Shown here: in pieces, positions 34,589 to 58,800 of the stretch | How the letters are laid out: each line of letters opens with the position of its first letter | Position numbering within the stretch: the first letter of the stretch is position 1 | Origin: Haematococcus lacustris | Lineage: Eukaryota; Chlorophyta; Chlorophyceae; Chlamydomonadales; Haematococcaceae | Direction: 5' to 3' | Assembly (NCBI GenBank): GCA_030144725.1 | Contig: JASKMD010000204.1 | Span: 75,001 to 139,000 of the forward strand | Length of the DNA: 64,000 nucleotides | The notes under the pieces: model-generated | The model's input: the letters and a program-made list of their open reading frames with translations, nothing else | Told to the model about the DNA's origin: nothing | Databases searched by the model: none | Position numbers and translations under genes: made by a program

Positions 34589-34966
34589 GTGCATCGGGAG
34601 AGATGCTCGTATGCTGCATGGTTAAGGCATGGGGACGGCATTGGCATCAATCACATGGCACCACACCTGCTGAACAGACGGCTCTCTACAGAAGTTCGCA
34701 CGAGCTTGACTAGGTTCAGGTTAGGCAACAGCGGTTTAAGGGTGGAGAAGGCTCGGTTTGAAGGGGTTACTTTCATTGATAGCACATGCACTAGATGCAC
34801 AGAGGGGGTAGTGGTTGACGCCATGCATTTCATCTTTGAGTGCACTGCCACGAGTTCCATCAGGCAGCTGGCGGAGTTCGCCATGACTTTACAGAACAAT
34901 CCCTTTCCATTACGAGAAAATCACAGTTCGTTATATCCCCGTAATGGTCGGCACTTCGGACGCTGA
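34589..34966 (+). pseudogene. LINE reverse-transcriptase C-terminal fragment (zf-RVT-like)
   Basis: A 125-codon frame contains LTRFRLGNSGLRVE, then CTRC and VVDAMHFIFECTATSSIR. This spacing of a Cys pair followed by H...C, after a leading LxRFRxG motif, is the zinc-binding tail found after the RT domain of many LINE ORF2 proteins (zf-RVT). No RT core precedes it: the sequence directly upstream belongs to the inverted-repeat element, so only the 3' end of the LINE is present, as expected for a 5'-truncated copy. It ends at a stop at 34964-34966. Confidence 0.6.
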
Positions 34967-36125
34967 AATCGATGAGAACTTGCATGACTCCATGTTGAGC
35001 CCATGTGCACCTTTGTCTGTGCACCTTGCTTTGAAGTGCGTTACAGCGGTGCGTTAAGCGCTGTACGCATCATCTGGGATAGATGCCGGCATGGCTACCA
35101 GGTGCGCCCAACCTCCTTCCCCTCTTGAGTTGGTCAGTAGAATCCCGATGCTCCCTCCTCCCTTAATGAACGCCCGCTGGCAAAGACACGGTCTTTCTTT
35201 CTCACCACTTGCTAGATTAGGAGGATGTCTTGGTGGCCGCCCGACAAGCCCTTGCACAAACACGGCAATAGCTCAATCAACGCGCATGCTGCTTTGTTCG
35301 CTAGGGCGGCTTTTCAATGCTGCCAACACCAAACAGCGCAATGCATGCCATGTGCAATGCACACCATATAAGGCCATACACAATGAATGAACTACACATT
35401 TGCAGTCCCTATGGGCACATACACGAGACGTTCGGAGCCTCACCTCAGGCTAAGCACTGCTCAATTGCTGTACACTACCACCAGGCGTGCTTGTGCAGGC
35501 CGGAGTGGCATGGTGTCCAATACTGACCATGCAACCTCGCTGCGGACTGATCAGTTCCGCGGACGGTGTATGTGTGTATTCATAGAGTCAGGCACACAAT
35601 CACACAACAACAAATGCCATGCAATCTACTGTAAATGCATGGAAGGATACATCATGGCTTATCTTTAAAACTCAGAAGTGCATGCAGCCTGCCTCAGTGG
35701 ATGGTTGGCTATTGCTGAGCGTTCTGGAAGGTGGTGGAGAGGGCAGGGCGGAAGCATGCCTTGAAGGAGGTTGACAACTGCTTTGCATGCTTGGAGGTGG
35801 TGGTGGGCTTGACAGGGCATGAAGCGATGAGACTGTTGTGACTCGAGTCTGTGGAGGAGTGCTGTGATGTGTGCATATTGACTGGGCAGACCACATTGCT
35901 GCATGCCATGGTAAATGTCAGGATGCATGCTTGTGGGTAGGTGCGCACGAATGCATGGTGGTGCCATGTTCTCCATTGCTTTTCACTTGGCATTAGTGAG
36001 GTGATGCATGCAGAGATGCAAGTAGGTGTGCATGTTTCAGACACACCCACATGCTCTGATGTCATGCACGTCATGAGTGTATCCACCCACAATGCTACCT
36101 CCTCATGTGGCGTTTTTGACACCAG
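34967..36125. other. Intergenic region with dispersed repeat and probable 3' UTR
   Basis: Holds the second copy of the dispersed repeat (35082-35137) and two modest minus-strand frames (35665-35976 and 35709-36122) without recognisable domains. The latter starts just below the stop of the unrecognised gene and is most likely its 3' UTR. Confidence 0.5.
35082..35137. repeat. Dispersed repeat, copy 2 of 2
   Basis: Direct-orientation partner of 26365-26423. The two copies flank the transposon cluster about 8.7 kb apart. Confidence 0.8.
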
Positions 36126-38386
36126 CTATGCATGCCCTGCAGCTGCGGGGACCACATGTGAGGGTCGCAACGGCAGCTGTGGCAACCCCTGCGGTAGTGT
36201 CTGTTGGTCCGTCGGCGCAATCGTCACGTCCGTCCCGCTTCCACACGCCGCTGTGTTGTTGGTCAGCTTCGGACGAACGTTGCGATCCGTCCTGCCTGCC
36301 ATTCCCTCCTTTCGAGCCACCGACGCCCCTTGATCAGCTTCCTGTTGTATACGCTCCGAGACATCACGTTTCCCCTGACGACGGGGCGGAGCGGGAGGCC
36401 GCTTCGCATCACATCGCTGCAAGGTCTGGCTGCCGCACCCACTGATCGCGCCGGAGTTGTGCGGCAACAGTGACACCGGTTCAAAGCTGCTGCAGCAACT
36501 GATCGCGGAGGACAGGCGACCTACAACGGAATACCTGGCGATTTGGCCTTGAAAGCGGCCGATGCCAGTCCCTGCTGCTCCCTGGAGCAGCTGGTGTTGC
36601 ACTGCCTGCCGCAGCTGGCTTGGTGGAACGGCTGAGTTGTCCTGGGAGGAGGAAGAGGAGGTCAAGGGCTGGGCTGAGAGTGGCCCTGGCCCATCCCAGC
36701 ACTGCAGCAGGGCGTTCAACAGCGCTGGCTGTAGTCCGACCCCTGTGCACAATTGCTCTTGCTGACCCCTGGCTGACCCATCCAGCTGTGCTGCACGCAT
36801 CCCACTGCCATTTGACTCCCACCGCTGCACCTGCAGCTGCTGATGATCATCAGGGCAAAGGGGCAGTGTGGCCAGCCCACATCTTATCGGCGAGGGCGGG
36901 GGTGGCATGCTTTGGGCGGTGGCCACGCTACTGCTGCTGCTGCTGCTGCGAGCCAGGTCATGACTGCTGCGTGCCAGTTGCAGGCTAGGTGCCTGACCGC
37001 ACCCCGCAACCAGCATCCCCAGCGGGAGGGAGGCGCCCGAATGTACCAGAGCCTTGCTGCCCTCCCCCACCCAGGCATGAGCCCCCCAGTTTGAGTCGGT
37101 GGTTGATGGCAGGCGTAGCCCTGGGCCTGCGCCCTGGTCTGCCACTGCCTTCTCACCCCTCTGCCTGGTGGTGGGACTGCTGCTCAAGGGGGGTCCCTCC
37201 TCCTGGGCCATCCACACCTCTACCTGGTCCAGCAGCCAGCCGTCCCCCCTGCTGCTGCACGGGTCACCGGGGCTTGGGGGTGCCGGGGGGCAGCCAGCAG
37301 CCTGGCTGGAATGTGAGCAGGCCTGAGGGGGGGCTGGCAGGGTGGGGAAGGAGGACTGCTGCTGCTGCACATGCCCAAGGCTGTTCAGCCACGCAGCAGG
37401 CAACCAATCCAGCTCGTCTTGGCAGCTGTGGGTATCCTTGGAATCCTGTTGGATGAGCAGGCGCAGGCTGGGGGGCTGCTGGGCTACTGGCAAGAGGGGT
37501 AGAGGGGGTGACGACAAGGGCAGCACGCTGAGGTGGGGTCTGCCTACGGTGGGTGCTGGCTCCAAGGGTAACACCTGAAAGGACATGGACAAGGAAGGGG
37601 TAAGCTGCCTTGGACTTGGACTTAGAAACAACAGAGCAGAGCAGAGCGGGGCTGGACATTGCTAAGGTGCACGAGCATCGTACCCTTTGTTTGGAATACG
37701 TCGGTTGAGGTTCCTCGGGGTAGTGCGCTGCAGGCTTGCTGCGCTCGTACAGCAGCACCCAAAACTTCTTCTCGCACCTGCGCGAGAAGCAGCAGCGTAA
37801 GTGATGTGGACGTGGGACCCCCAAGCGACGCTCCTACCCGGCCATCGATATCCTGACAACATTTCACTCCGCAGCGTAGCGCACGAGGCGCGCTTGTCAT
37901 CACCTTACCTCCTGCAACAGCTGTATTCTTCGCCCGGCCTCGGCAGCACGCACCGTGCCGTGAGACCCCGGCAAACACTGCGAGTAATCGAGGAGGTTGA
38001 ACACAGCTGGAACGTGCACGAAGGGGCTTGAAGCAGCGGTTCAGGGCAGTGTAGGCTCACCAGCAGGGATGAAACCATCCGTTCGCGAGTTTTGCCTTGC
38101 TGGACGCCGCTTGAGCTACCGCGTTCACTGTCAGTGAGGACAGCTTCCCCAACTCCAGACCAGAACTTAGTTGCGAGTCCTGCTTTCCGAAGGCCTGCTG
38201 CTGTGCAAACTGCGACTCGGTAAAAGTCGCTTGCCTAGGTAATCCCGTAAATAACGAAGACGGGTCATGGAAAGGCCAGTGGCCTAGCGCAGTGGCGACC
38301 ATTCGTCGGAAGAGGGAAGAGGTGTCGTGAAGCTTGGCACCCTGGTCGCAAACTGATAAAGAAACCGCTACACTTTTTGTATTCAC
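36126..38386 (-). CDS. Unrecognised protein with a 15-nt microexon and Ser/Gln-rich tail
   Basis: Five exons join in phase to about 664 residues: 38386-38061, 38026-37909, 37852-37838, 37770-37684 and 37574-36126. The N-terminal 190 residues have ordinary composition and look folded, including FVHVPAVFNLLDYSQCLPG, RRIQLLQEDIDGRKKFWVLL and YERSKPAAHYPEE. The DIDGR piece comes from exon 3, only 15 nt long. Exon 5 begins VLPLEPAPT and encodes a 480-residue Ser-, Gln- and Pro-rich region that is probably disordered. I recognise no family, and no signal peptide or membrane segment is obvious. The acceptors of exons 2 (CAAG) and 4 (GCGAG) are not typical and were chosen to keep the frame. It lies 258 bp downstream of the SHIPPO-type gene on the same strand. 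Confidence 0.55.
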
Positions 38387-38644
38387 GCCCCCTCCAAGCT
38401 AAACTTGTGGAGCAATGGCGGTAACCTGACCTCGTCATCAACGCTTGCTACCTCGCTGGTCCACTCATCCTGAAATTCATTCGTTCGGCAATGTTGTCAA
38501 TTGAAGTGCTTACGCAGCACATGCACTGCGCCGCTGTACGCTATGATATAATGCAGTGATACAATATTCGGGCTGATGCGCCCCTGGTGCACAGCCCCTG
38601 CCTTGTCTGCGTGGGCATTAAATCAAGGCGCTTGGCCAAAACGC

Positions 38645-41350
38645 TTAGGCGTAGTAGGTGCCGGGGCCAGGAACATCTTTGGGCCCGCCATCCCATCTCT
38701 GCATTGCAGCAAGCACACACAACGCCGTTCTACACTCTTCACATATGTTGACTTGCACATCACCTTTGACAACGTTTTTGACTTGCTGGGGCGATACCGG
38801 CAAACCACTGCTTGCGCTGTACCCTCCCAGCTCCCACCCATGTAACTGACCTTGCTGCTGCCGAAGCCCCACGATGGGTTTGTCTTCTTGATGGACTGCA
38901 CTTGTGAGCCAAAGGCGTTGATGACATTGCTGGTGGTGGGCCCAGGAGAGGTTAGCCCAAACTGGCTCTTCTCATGCTCCTTGCTGATGAACACCTGAGC
39001 AGGCACATTTTCAGGCAGCCTTTAGCCTTTAGCCCGGCCGGTGCCTACCAAGCAACTACATGCCAAGCCAGTGGTGGGACTCTGTTCCCATGCAAGTCAG
39101 TCGCCACCACCCATTTGAGTACTGGTTAGTTGGTTGGATGGGTGAGACTGGTCCTGGGCATCCCAGCTATCCCTCCCATCCCACCAGGCACCGCACCGAA
39201 TCCCACCCCTGCACCGTTACCCCCTACACCCACCCCCAGACCCACCCTCTGACCATGCAGCCAACCTGCCCTTGTTGTTCGTTAGTGAGAAGCTGGGCGG
39301 TCCCAACCAGCCCACCCGTGTCCCCCTGCTAGTCAGTCACCCACCTTGCTTGCTGCGTCCCGCTCGGTTGTCCCTATCTTTGGGCTGGGCAGGGTGCGCT
39401 TGCTGCTCATGGTCTGCTTGCCCAGTGCCGCTGCGTTCACTGCGTAGGTGCCCGCTCCCGGCTTCTCACCGTCATGCCGCTGCCTGCAACCAGCAGGGGC
39501 ACACTTGCCGGGGGGTGGAGGCAGGCTGGGTGGCAGCACCGGGGCATGATCAGACGCCAGCAGGAGTGGATGCAGAGGTGGGCAGCATGGGCGCCCCAGA
39601 GTTAGGGTGGAGGGGTCCGGACTGGTGGGTTGTGATGCTGGGAGGTGGTGGTATGCTGCAGCTTTGTGGAAGTGTAACCGGAGGCAGGGCCCAGTGTCGG
39701 TGCAGTGGTGCTGGTGCAGACATCAGCATGATAGAGGTGGAGACGGTTCCAGGACCAGCCCCAGCATTCAAGCTGGGGCTTAAGCTGAGAGGTGGTGGGC
39801 TGGGGCAATGATCGGAGCTGGCGTGGATCAACACTCACACACTTTTTGGGCATGGCTGATCAGGAGGGTGAGCAACAGGGTTGCGGCAAGCTGTGTGGTG
39901 CAGTGGGGGCGGCAGCTGCGCCTGGCTGCAGCTTTGGTGTGCTCCACTGTGCAGCACGCTGTGGTTGAAGCAGGTGTGCCAGGCCATGGCAGTGCTGGGT
40001 GCGAATTGTGACTAGCAGGCAGGGGGAAGCTGCAGGTGAAAGGCCTATGAACAGGGGTCAGGGAAGAGGCCAGGACCACAATAGGAAGTGTGCACAGGGA
40101 GGGGAGGAGCTGTGGGTGTGTCTGTTTGTGTGTGTTGGGGTATGCGGTGGCATGTGTCGCCCAGGGTGTGGGTGGGCGGGTGGGTGAGCGGGTGGGTGGG
40201 TGGGTGCAGCTGCCTCACTTGAAGCGCTCGTCTGTGCTCTGGCGCCACCCGGGCTGGCTGGGGACCTTGGAGTCGACCTGCTTGCCCAGAGCCCCTTGCA
40301 GGCTGTAGCTGTTGGGTGCTGGGGTCTCGCGTCCGCAGTATGTCTTCATCAGCTCCTCGTCTAGCCACACCTGTGCCCAGGATAGGGGTCACAGCAACAG
40401 CAGTACAGAATTAGAGATGATGGTCATAGGGTCCATGTAACACATCACACGACACATACTTTACTACTGCATGCCTGGCTTACTAGCTTGTCCTGCATTG
40501 TCCATCAAGGGTGGGTGCCCAGGCTGATGCTGATGGCTGGGATTTGCTAATGCAGCATTGCCATGCTTTTGTCACATAGCTTGTTACATGTGCTGCTGGC
40601 ATAATTCCAACCAAGCAATGAAACACCACACGTGCGGCACCATACCTTGGACTGGCCATCGCGCGTGGCGTTGCCAAACATAGGTCTGGGGCTGGTTGCA
40701 CGCTTTGATTCGATCATGTTCCCGATGGCGCCTTCATGGGCATAGGAACCTGTGTGCACGTAAGCAGTGGCAAAGCTCGCAACACCATGTAGTTTGGAAG
40801 AGATGCAACTAGCGTTCTGCCTGCCTTATAGATTAAGGCAAATGGTGTGTAGACTTGTATCTTGTCCACTGACATGCTTGTGCAAGCTGGTGGCATAGCT
40901 CACCTGGACCAGGGATGTTCTTCTTATCCTTGATAGTGCGTGTGGACGTTCCAAAGCCTGGCATGGGTACTGATTGATACTTGGACTCTGGCTGCGGCCC
41001 AATTGCTGAGTATGATTTGTAGACTGCGCCTTGCGAGTTGTTGCCCTGCATTGCCTTCGTTTGTTCTTGCGAGAGATACAGCTGCGAGACGGGCAGGGCG
41101 CAACGGGAGAACGACATGTATGCTAGAACTGCAAGGCTTGCAAATGTAGCGCTGGGAACGCATAAACAAGCGCCTTAGAAGGGAGCAATGGTCCTTCTGC
41201 TGGGGAACCCGGTGCAAGCCTTGCCTTTTGGTATGCATCTCGATGTTGTGTGCCGAACCCGTACTCCGGGTTGCTCTGGTTTGGAGATTTCACTTGCTTA
41301 CCGAAGCCAGACCGCAACATCTTGATTGTCGGGTCCTCCTTCATCGTCAT
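38645..41350 (-). CDS. Sperm-tail PG-rich repeat (SHIPPO/ODF3-like) flagellar protein
   Basis: Seven exons join in phase to 298 residues: 41350-41225, 41081-40904, 40749-40646, 40370-40219, 39483-39345, 38994-38851 and 38698-38645. Repeated Pro-Gly turns preceding an aromatic residue (IPGPGSYAHEG, KPGAGTYAVN, VPGPGTYYA at the C-terminus) and repeated GFG segments (RSGFGKQ, EYGFGTQ, PGFGTST, WGFGSSK) are the signature of STPGR/SHIPPO proteins. Members such as ODF3/CIMAP are axonemal or outer-dense-fibre proteins that contact ciliary microtubules, so this one is probably a cilium component. The small basic protein has no membrane segment. Intron 1 starts with GC rather than GT (AAAAG|GCAAGG). 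The start is the first ATG, in a frame starting MTMKEDPTIK. Confidence 0.87.
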
Positions 41351-43017
41351 TGTGATGCAACCTGGGAGCAGTGCTTGTTCGAGCGGCTGCTTTGCAGCTC
41401 AGAGGAGTATAGTTCGACAGTGCTCGCGATGCGTGAGAATTTTAAGCCTTAGTGGGAATTGGAGGGAACTTCGAGCTCACTCATTTCCAAATGTTCGTTT
41501 AATTCACCCCATGCATCCCCTCCACCTCGCATTCAACCATTACCTGACCACTGGCAACAACATGACCAACGCGACCATTGTTCATGTACTTATTGCTTCC
41601 ACCACCGTGACGCGCCATGCTCAGTCAATGACACGCAACGCGTGGAGCTTTGATGCTCGCCGTGCAGGCAGGTCGTGTCTTGGCATGTTGAGGTGTTCAG
41701 TGCGTCCATCCTCACATCGTCGTTACAGCACATCCGGCACAACTCGACCTGGGCTGTGTTGTTTGATGCTGACTTGATGACAGCACCTACAGGCCACTCG
41801 CAGCCCACCACAGCCACTCGCATGTCATCACAGCACAACAGAACCTGAGCCACTACAGCCCATTGCAATTGATTCCATTGATCAGCAAGGGCCACATTTT
41901 GCACCAGGACCAACACCTGCTGAGCATGATGCCACTAACACCCAGTGAGTAGCTACTGGGAAGCTGGAGCTGGGCTTGGTGACCAAGCGCCTACTGCTGC
42001 TGCTGCTGCTGCTACTGCTGGTGCAGCCTAGCTTTGCACCGTCCTGCCTGTCTGCTGTTGCTGTTGTCGTATGACTTCCATCAGCCCACCAACACCCAGG
42101 GGCTCACCCGTTGCCACTGACTGATGACTGCCTAGCCCGCCCAGCTCCGCTGCCATCCACCCTGTCATCCTCTCATCTCGACTAGCATGACAGCACTGAC
42201 CTTGCCGCTCAGCAGCCCCCTTCCTGACCGACACTGCCGACCCACCCCCTGCTGCCAGGCCGTCCCATCCCTTTCTGCACAGCAGTCTGGGCAGGAGTCC
42301 AACTAATGGCCGCCTTGCTCTCCAGGTGACTGTTGATGTCACCCATCACGGCTGCTGCCACCACCACCACCACCACCACCAACGCTGCAGCTGTTGTCAC
42401 AGCCGTTGCTGCTGCTGTCACTGAAACCACTGCTGCGGCAGCTGCTGTCATGCCAGAGCCGACTGCCTGCACCCTGGTGCGCAGCTGATGAGGCACATGG
42501 GGTGGCACCGCCTCCCACCCCCTCCCAGGTGGCCAGGCGGCAGTGGCGGTTGCTGGTGGCGGCAGCACCCCCTGGGTGCCCAGCAGGACCTGAACCACCT
42601 GAGCTGGTGAACAGCAGCAGGGGGGAGGGGCTGTGAGTGCTGGCTGAGGTGTGTGCCATGCAGCTGCATGGGAGGGGCCAGGCTGGGGGGGCAGAGCAAG
42701 GGGGGGAGGGAGGGAGGGGCGGCAGCAGGGAGCAGGCTGCCTGGCCAGGCAGGCATACCAAGGTGTGAGTATTGCTGGGGTGGCTGTGAGCAAGCGTGCG
42801 CGGGGCTTTGCTGGTGGGAGGTGCGGTGCCACTGCCCGACACAGCCTCCTGGCGCTCTCTGCGGCAGTCCAGGGGCTGCAGGTGCCGCTTGAGGGGCTTG
42901 TGCAGCCGGACACTGTCACAGTTCTGCCCTGACCCTTGCAACCCCTCCTGCTCCCCCTCCCCCTCCGGCCCCCCTCCCCCTTCGGCAAGCTGCTGACCTT
43001 GCGTCCGCCCCCCCCCG
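41351..43017. other. Intergenic region between the SHIPPO-type gene and the kinase
   Basis: Includes the SHIPPO-type promoter next to 41351 and the kinase 3' UTR on the right. Triplet-rich tracts (CTGCTG near 41993-42020, CCACCA near 42358-42385) produce Ala/Val- and Gly/Ser-rich minus-strand frames at 42209-43087 and 42339-43697. These overlap the kinase's last exon and could belong to an alternative C-terminus. Nothing else is recognisable. Confidence 0.45.
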
Positions 43018-55603
<12,586 letters not shown>

Positions 55604-55810
55604 TGTGTCGGCTGCGGAGGGAGATAGGAAGTTGAAGATGCTGCAGGATGCCCGGCACCTACGAGGGGTATACCCTACCTTTCCTCCTTCCTAGCTTCAC
55701 GCCTTTGCGCTTGTGAGCTCCGACGGGGATGGTCGCCCTCGGGCCTGAAAACGGGTTTGACGGTGAGGTGTTGAACCAATCAGGCATGCCCAGAGGCCCT
55801 GGCGGCACTT
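55604..55810. promoter_or_regulatory. Short divergent promoter between kinase and beta-helix genes
   Basis: About 207 bp separate the kinase start codon (55603, minus) from the proposed first ATG of the beta-helix gene (55811, plus). If that gene really starts at 56381 the spacer is about 780 bp. No clear TATA box. Confidence 0.45.
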
Positions 55811-58800
55811 ATGAGAGCTTCCCAAGCTGACCTGCGGGCAGCGGCATTAGACGGTAAGATGCAAGGGAAGGGAAGCCGGAAGCCCAGCAGGCCCTGCCCT
55901 GTAGAAAGTGATGCGTTGTGTTTGTTTTGTGCCCCAGCCCATGCGGGAGAGATAACTCAAGCAGCATTGCTCAAGACAAACCACTTCCTTCAAAGATCAA
56001 GAGGCCAGTGCTCTACTTGTTCATGAAGTTATCATTCTCCTCGCTATACTGATATTGCTTCTCGCATAATGAGCTTTTGCCTGTCATCCAATGTCAAAAT
56101 CCATTGTGTATTGAGGGCTAGCCATTGATGCAAGTGGAGCAGCGGACACACTGTGACCCGGCATGATGCTTGCAGGGGGCAACCAATGGAGAATGGTCAC
56201 CTACTAGTGCAAGGGCAAGGTTGAACATCTTACCGGGCAATTTGTTTGAGCCTTCTGTGTCAGCACAGCGCGATGGGGGGTAGTGGGGCTGTTGGGTAGA
56301 GCTGAACCAGCATTTACCATGATCATGAGCTCCGTGCATGCACCAGCAAGCGACACCAGCAAGGTACCAGTAAGCGACAAATGCCTCGTGTCCAGCTGCA
56401 GCAGAACACCTTAACTTTAGAGCTCCCTACTCTACAGCATTTAGTATCTGCACTAAGAGACAACATTACCACGGACTTGGCCATAGACATCGGATACCAT
56501 AATCTAAACAACAGTACGGTCCGTGGCCTTCGCACAACACTGAGTTGCGGAACGCTGGCCACCTCCCAGAAAGCGCTAATCATCGGGCGAGAGCACGATG
56601 GGCTCGAGATATCAAACGGCTCCATTGACTTGGGAAGCTGCGTGCTTGTCGTCCAAGCACGCAATGTCCTGTTTAAGAATGTAAGGTCGACATGTCTGTG
56701 GCATGTGTCCATGCTCTGCCGACTAGTCCATTCTTATTCCAACTGTTCACCCTGCTTCTATCAAATGAAGAGTGTGTTTGTGTGCCTGGATGATTGCATG
56801 TGCTACTTCGTGCCTCTTTTGTCCAGGTGACAATAAGTGGAACTGGCCAAGCTTTCCTGGCCACAAATGATACTGCCCTCATGCACATCACCAACGGCGC
56901 CAGCTGCCAGCTGGAGGACTGCATTCTGGAATGCGAGTGAGCGCATAGCCAGAACCCCCTGTCACCTTGTCCAGCAGGCTCTGCCTGACCTATGACCCCA
57001 GCTTCCCTCACCTTCCGAAGTCAATGCTGGGTGTCCACAGTGCCACCGACCTACTGCAGCTTACAGGCAGCCCTCTCTTCATGCAGAGTGCCTGCTACTC
57101 ACCGCTAACCCCTCCTGCCCTTCCCGCTAACCCCTCCCTACCCTGGCCCTCCCTATCCCTGGCCTTCCCTCACCCTGCCCTCCCTGCCCCTGCCCTGCCC
57201 TGTCCCTCCCTGCCTCCACATCTGCTGGCCGCCCCTGCTGCCCCAGGTCCCCCACTCCCTGCAGCACACTGCTGGTCACCCGCGGGGGTCAGGTGCAGGT
57301 GGTGGCCAGCAGGGTGTTCGCGGCGCCCTCGCTGGGCAGCTGCGCCCTGAAGCTGGCTGGGGGCAGGGGCAGCGTGCGGCGCCGCAGCCTGCTGCAGGGA
57401 GGGGTGATGGTCACTGGGCCGCCTGCTGGGTCAACCCAGGCCCCTTACCTCCCTGGGCAGCAGCGCCAGGAGCAGCAGCTCGGACCCAGCAGGGAGGGGC
57501 TGCCGCAACAGGGGCACAATGCAGCCGGGGGGCAGAGTGTGAATGGGTGTGACCCTCAGGGCTACAAGGGTCCTGATGTTAGTGGAGCTATCGAGGAAGC
57601 TGGCTTGGCAACTCCTGGCGCGACCAGGCGGGCGCGGAGCAACCGCAGCCATCAGCGGTGGGGCGTCGAAGTGCATACCGGCGGTGGTGACGGAAGCGGC
57701 TCGTGGCTGGAGGTTCGGTCGTGCGAGGTGCGTCACACACAGCCTTGCAAGCCCTCGTGTCGCACAGCTTTTCCAGCAGGTGATATGCACAGCGCAGCCG
57801 CGGAGCCCCGACTCGTGTGTTGCGTTCCCAGCCACCCTGGCGTACGGGAGATATGAAAGGCAAGGAGGCTCGGCAGGTGCACGATGAGCCACAGCCCACC
57901 GCTTGGCCTTGGGCAACAGACTGCTCCTACTTCCCACATCTAGTGCTTTTCTCGCGGTGTGGGGCAATAGAGATGGGGTTGCCGCGCTTCATCCTGTACT
58001 TCGTCGCGTAGCGCGACTGCTGGGAGGGTGCGCCTTGCACCGGCGTTGCGCGCCGTGCGGGAACCCAGCAGTACTGAGCTAGCGTTGGGGTCAATTTTAG
58101 GGGCGTTCAGCACACCAATATCGTGCGCCGTGCAGGTGCGCGGCAGTGCGGTTGCAAGCCTCGCTGCTTTTGGGAGTGCGAGCACGGTTATGCTAGATGG
58201 CTGCGGGGTGCACGGCGACACGAACTTCGGGGTGCTGGCGGGCAAAGGCGCGTGCGTGGAGCTGCTGAACTGCGAAGTATCCGGCGCTGACGTGGCGGCG
58301 GTGTCGGTGTCAGGTAAGAGTCGTGTCAGGGAATGTCGCGGCTGTCCTGGCGATCGAGCGCCGTGCCGGTGCGGGTCGGTGAAAGTTGGCGGTGTCCAAG
58401 GTTCACTCACTTCACTTCGCGTCTGTACAACGCAGCAGGGCTAGCGGTGTCTGTGTGGTGTGGTGTTCATCCTGACGGTGGGCGAAGCTAGAGTCCGGGG
58501 TGGATGGGGGGGACGCCACTTACGCCCCGCCACCACCTACACACACCTACACCTTGTAGAATGCGTATTACTTGGCTTGGGCGCCTACCACCTACACCAT
58601 TGCCCGAGACCCCTGTGACCCCCTGGCCTCTATGATACTTGCCAAGCATACTTGCTGCCCAGCCTGGCAGCTAGGGACTGCCCTGAGGCTCTGCCACCCC
58701 CTCTGCTGACTGGCCCAGCAGCCCTCCCCCCTGCCCCCTCAACGTGGCCTCGCCGCTCCCCTCGGCACCAGCAGCCCTGCCCTTGCTCTGACAGGCCCCC

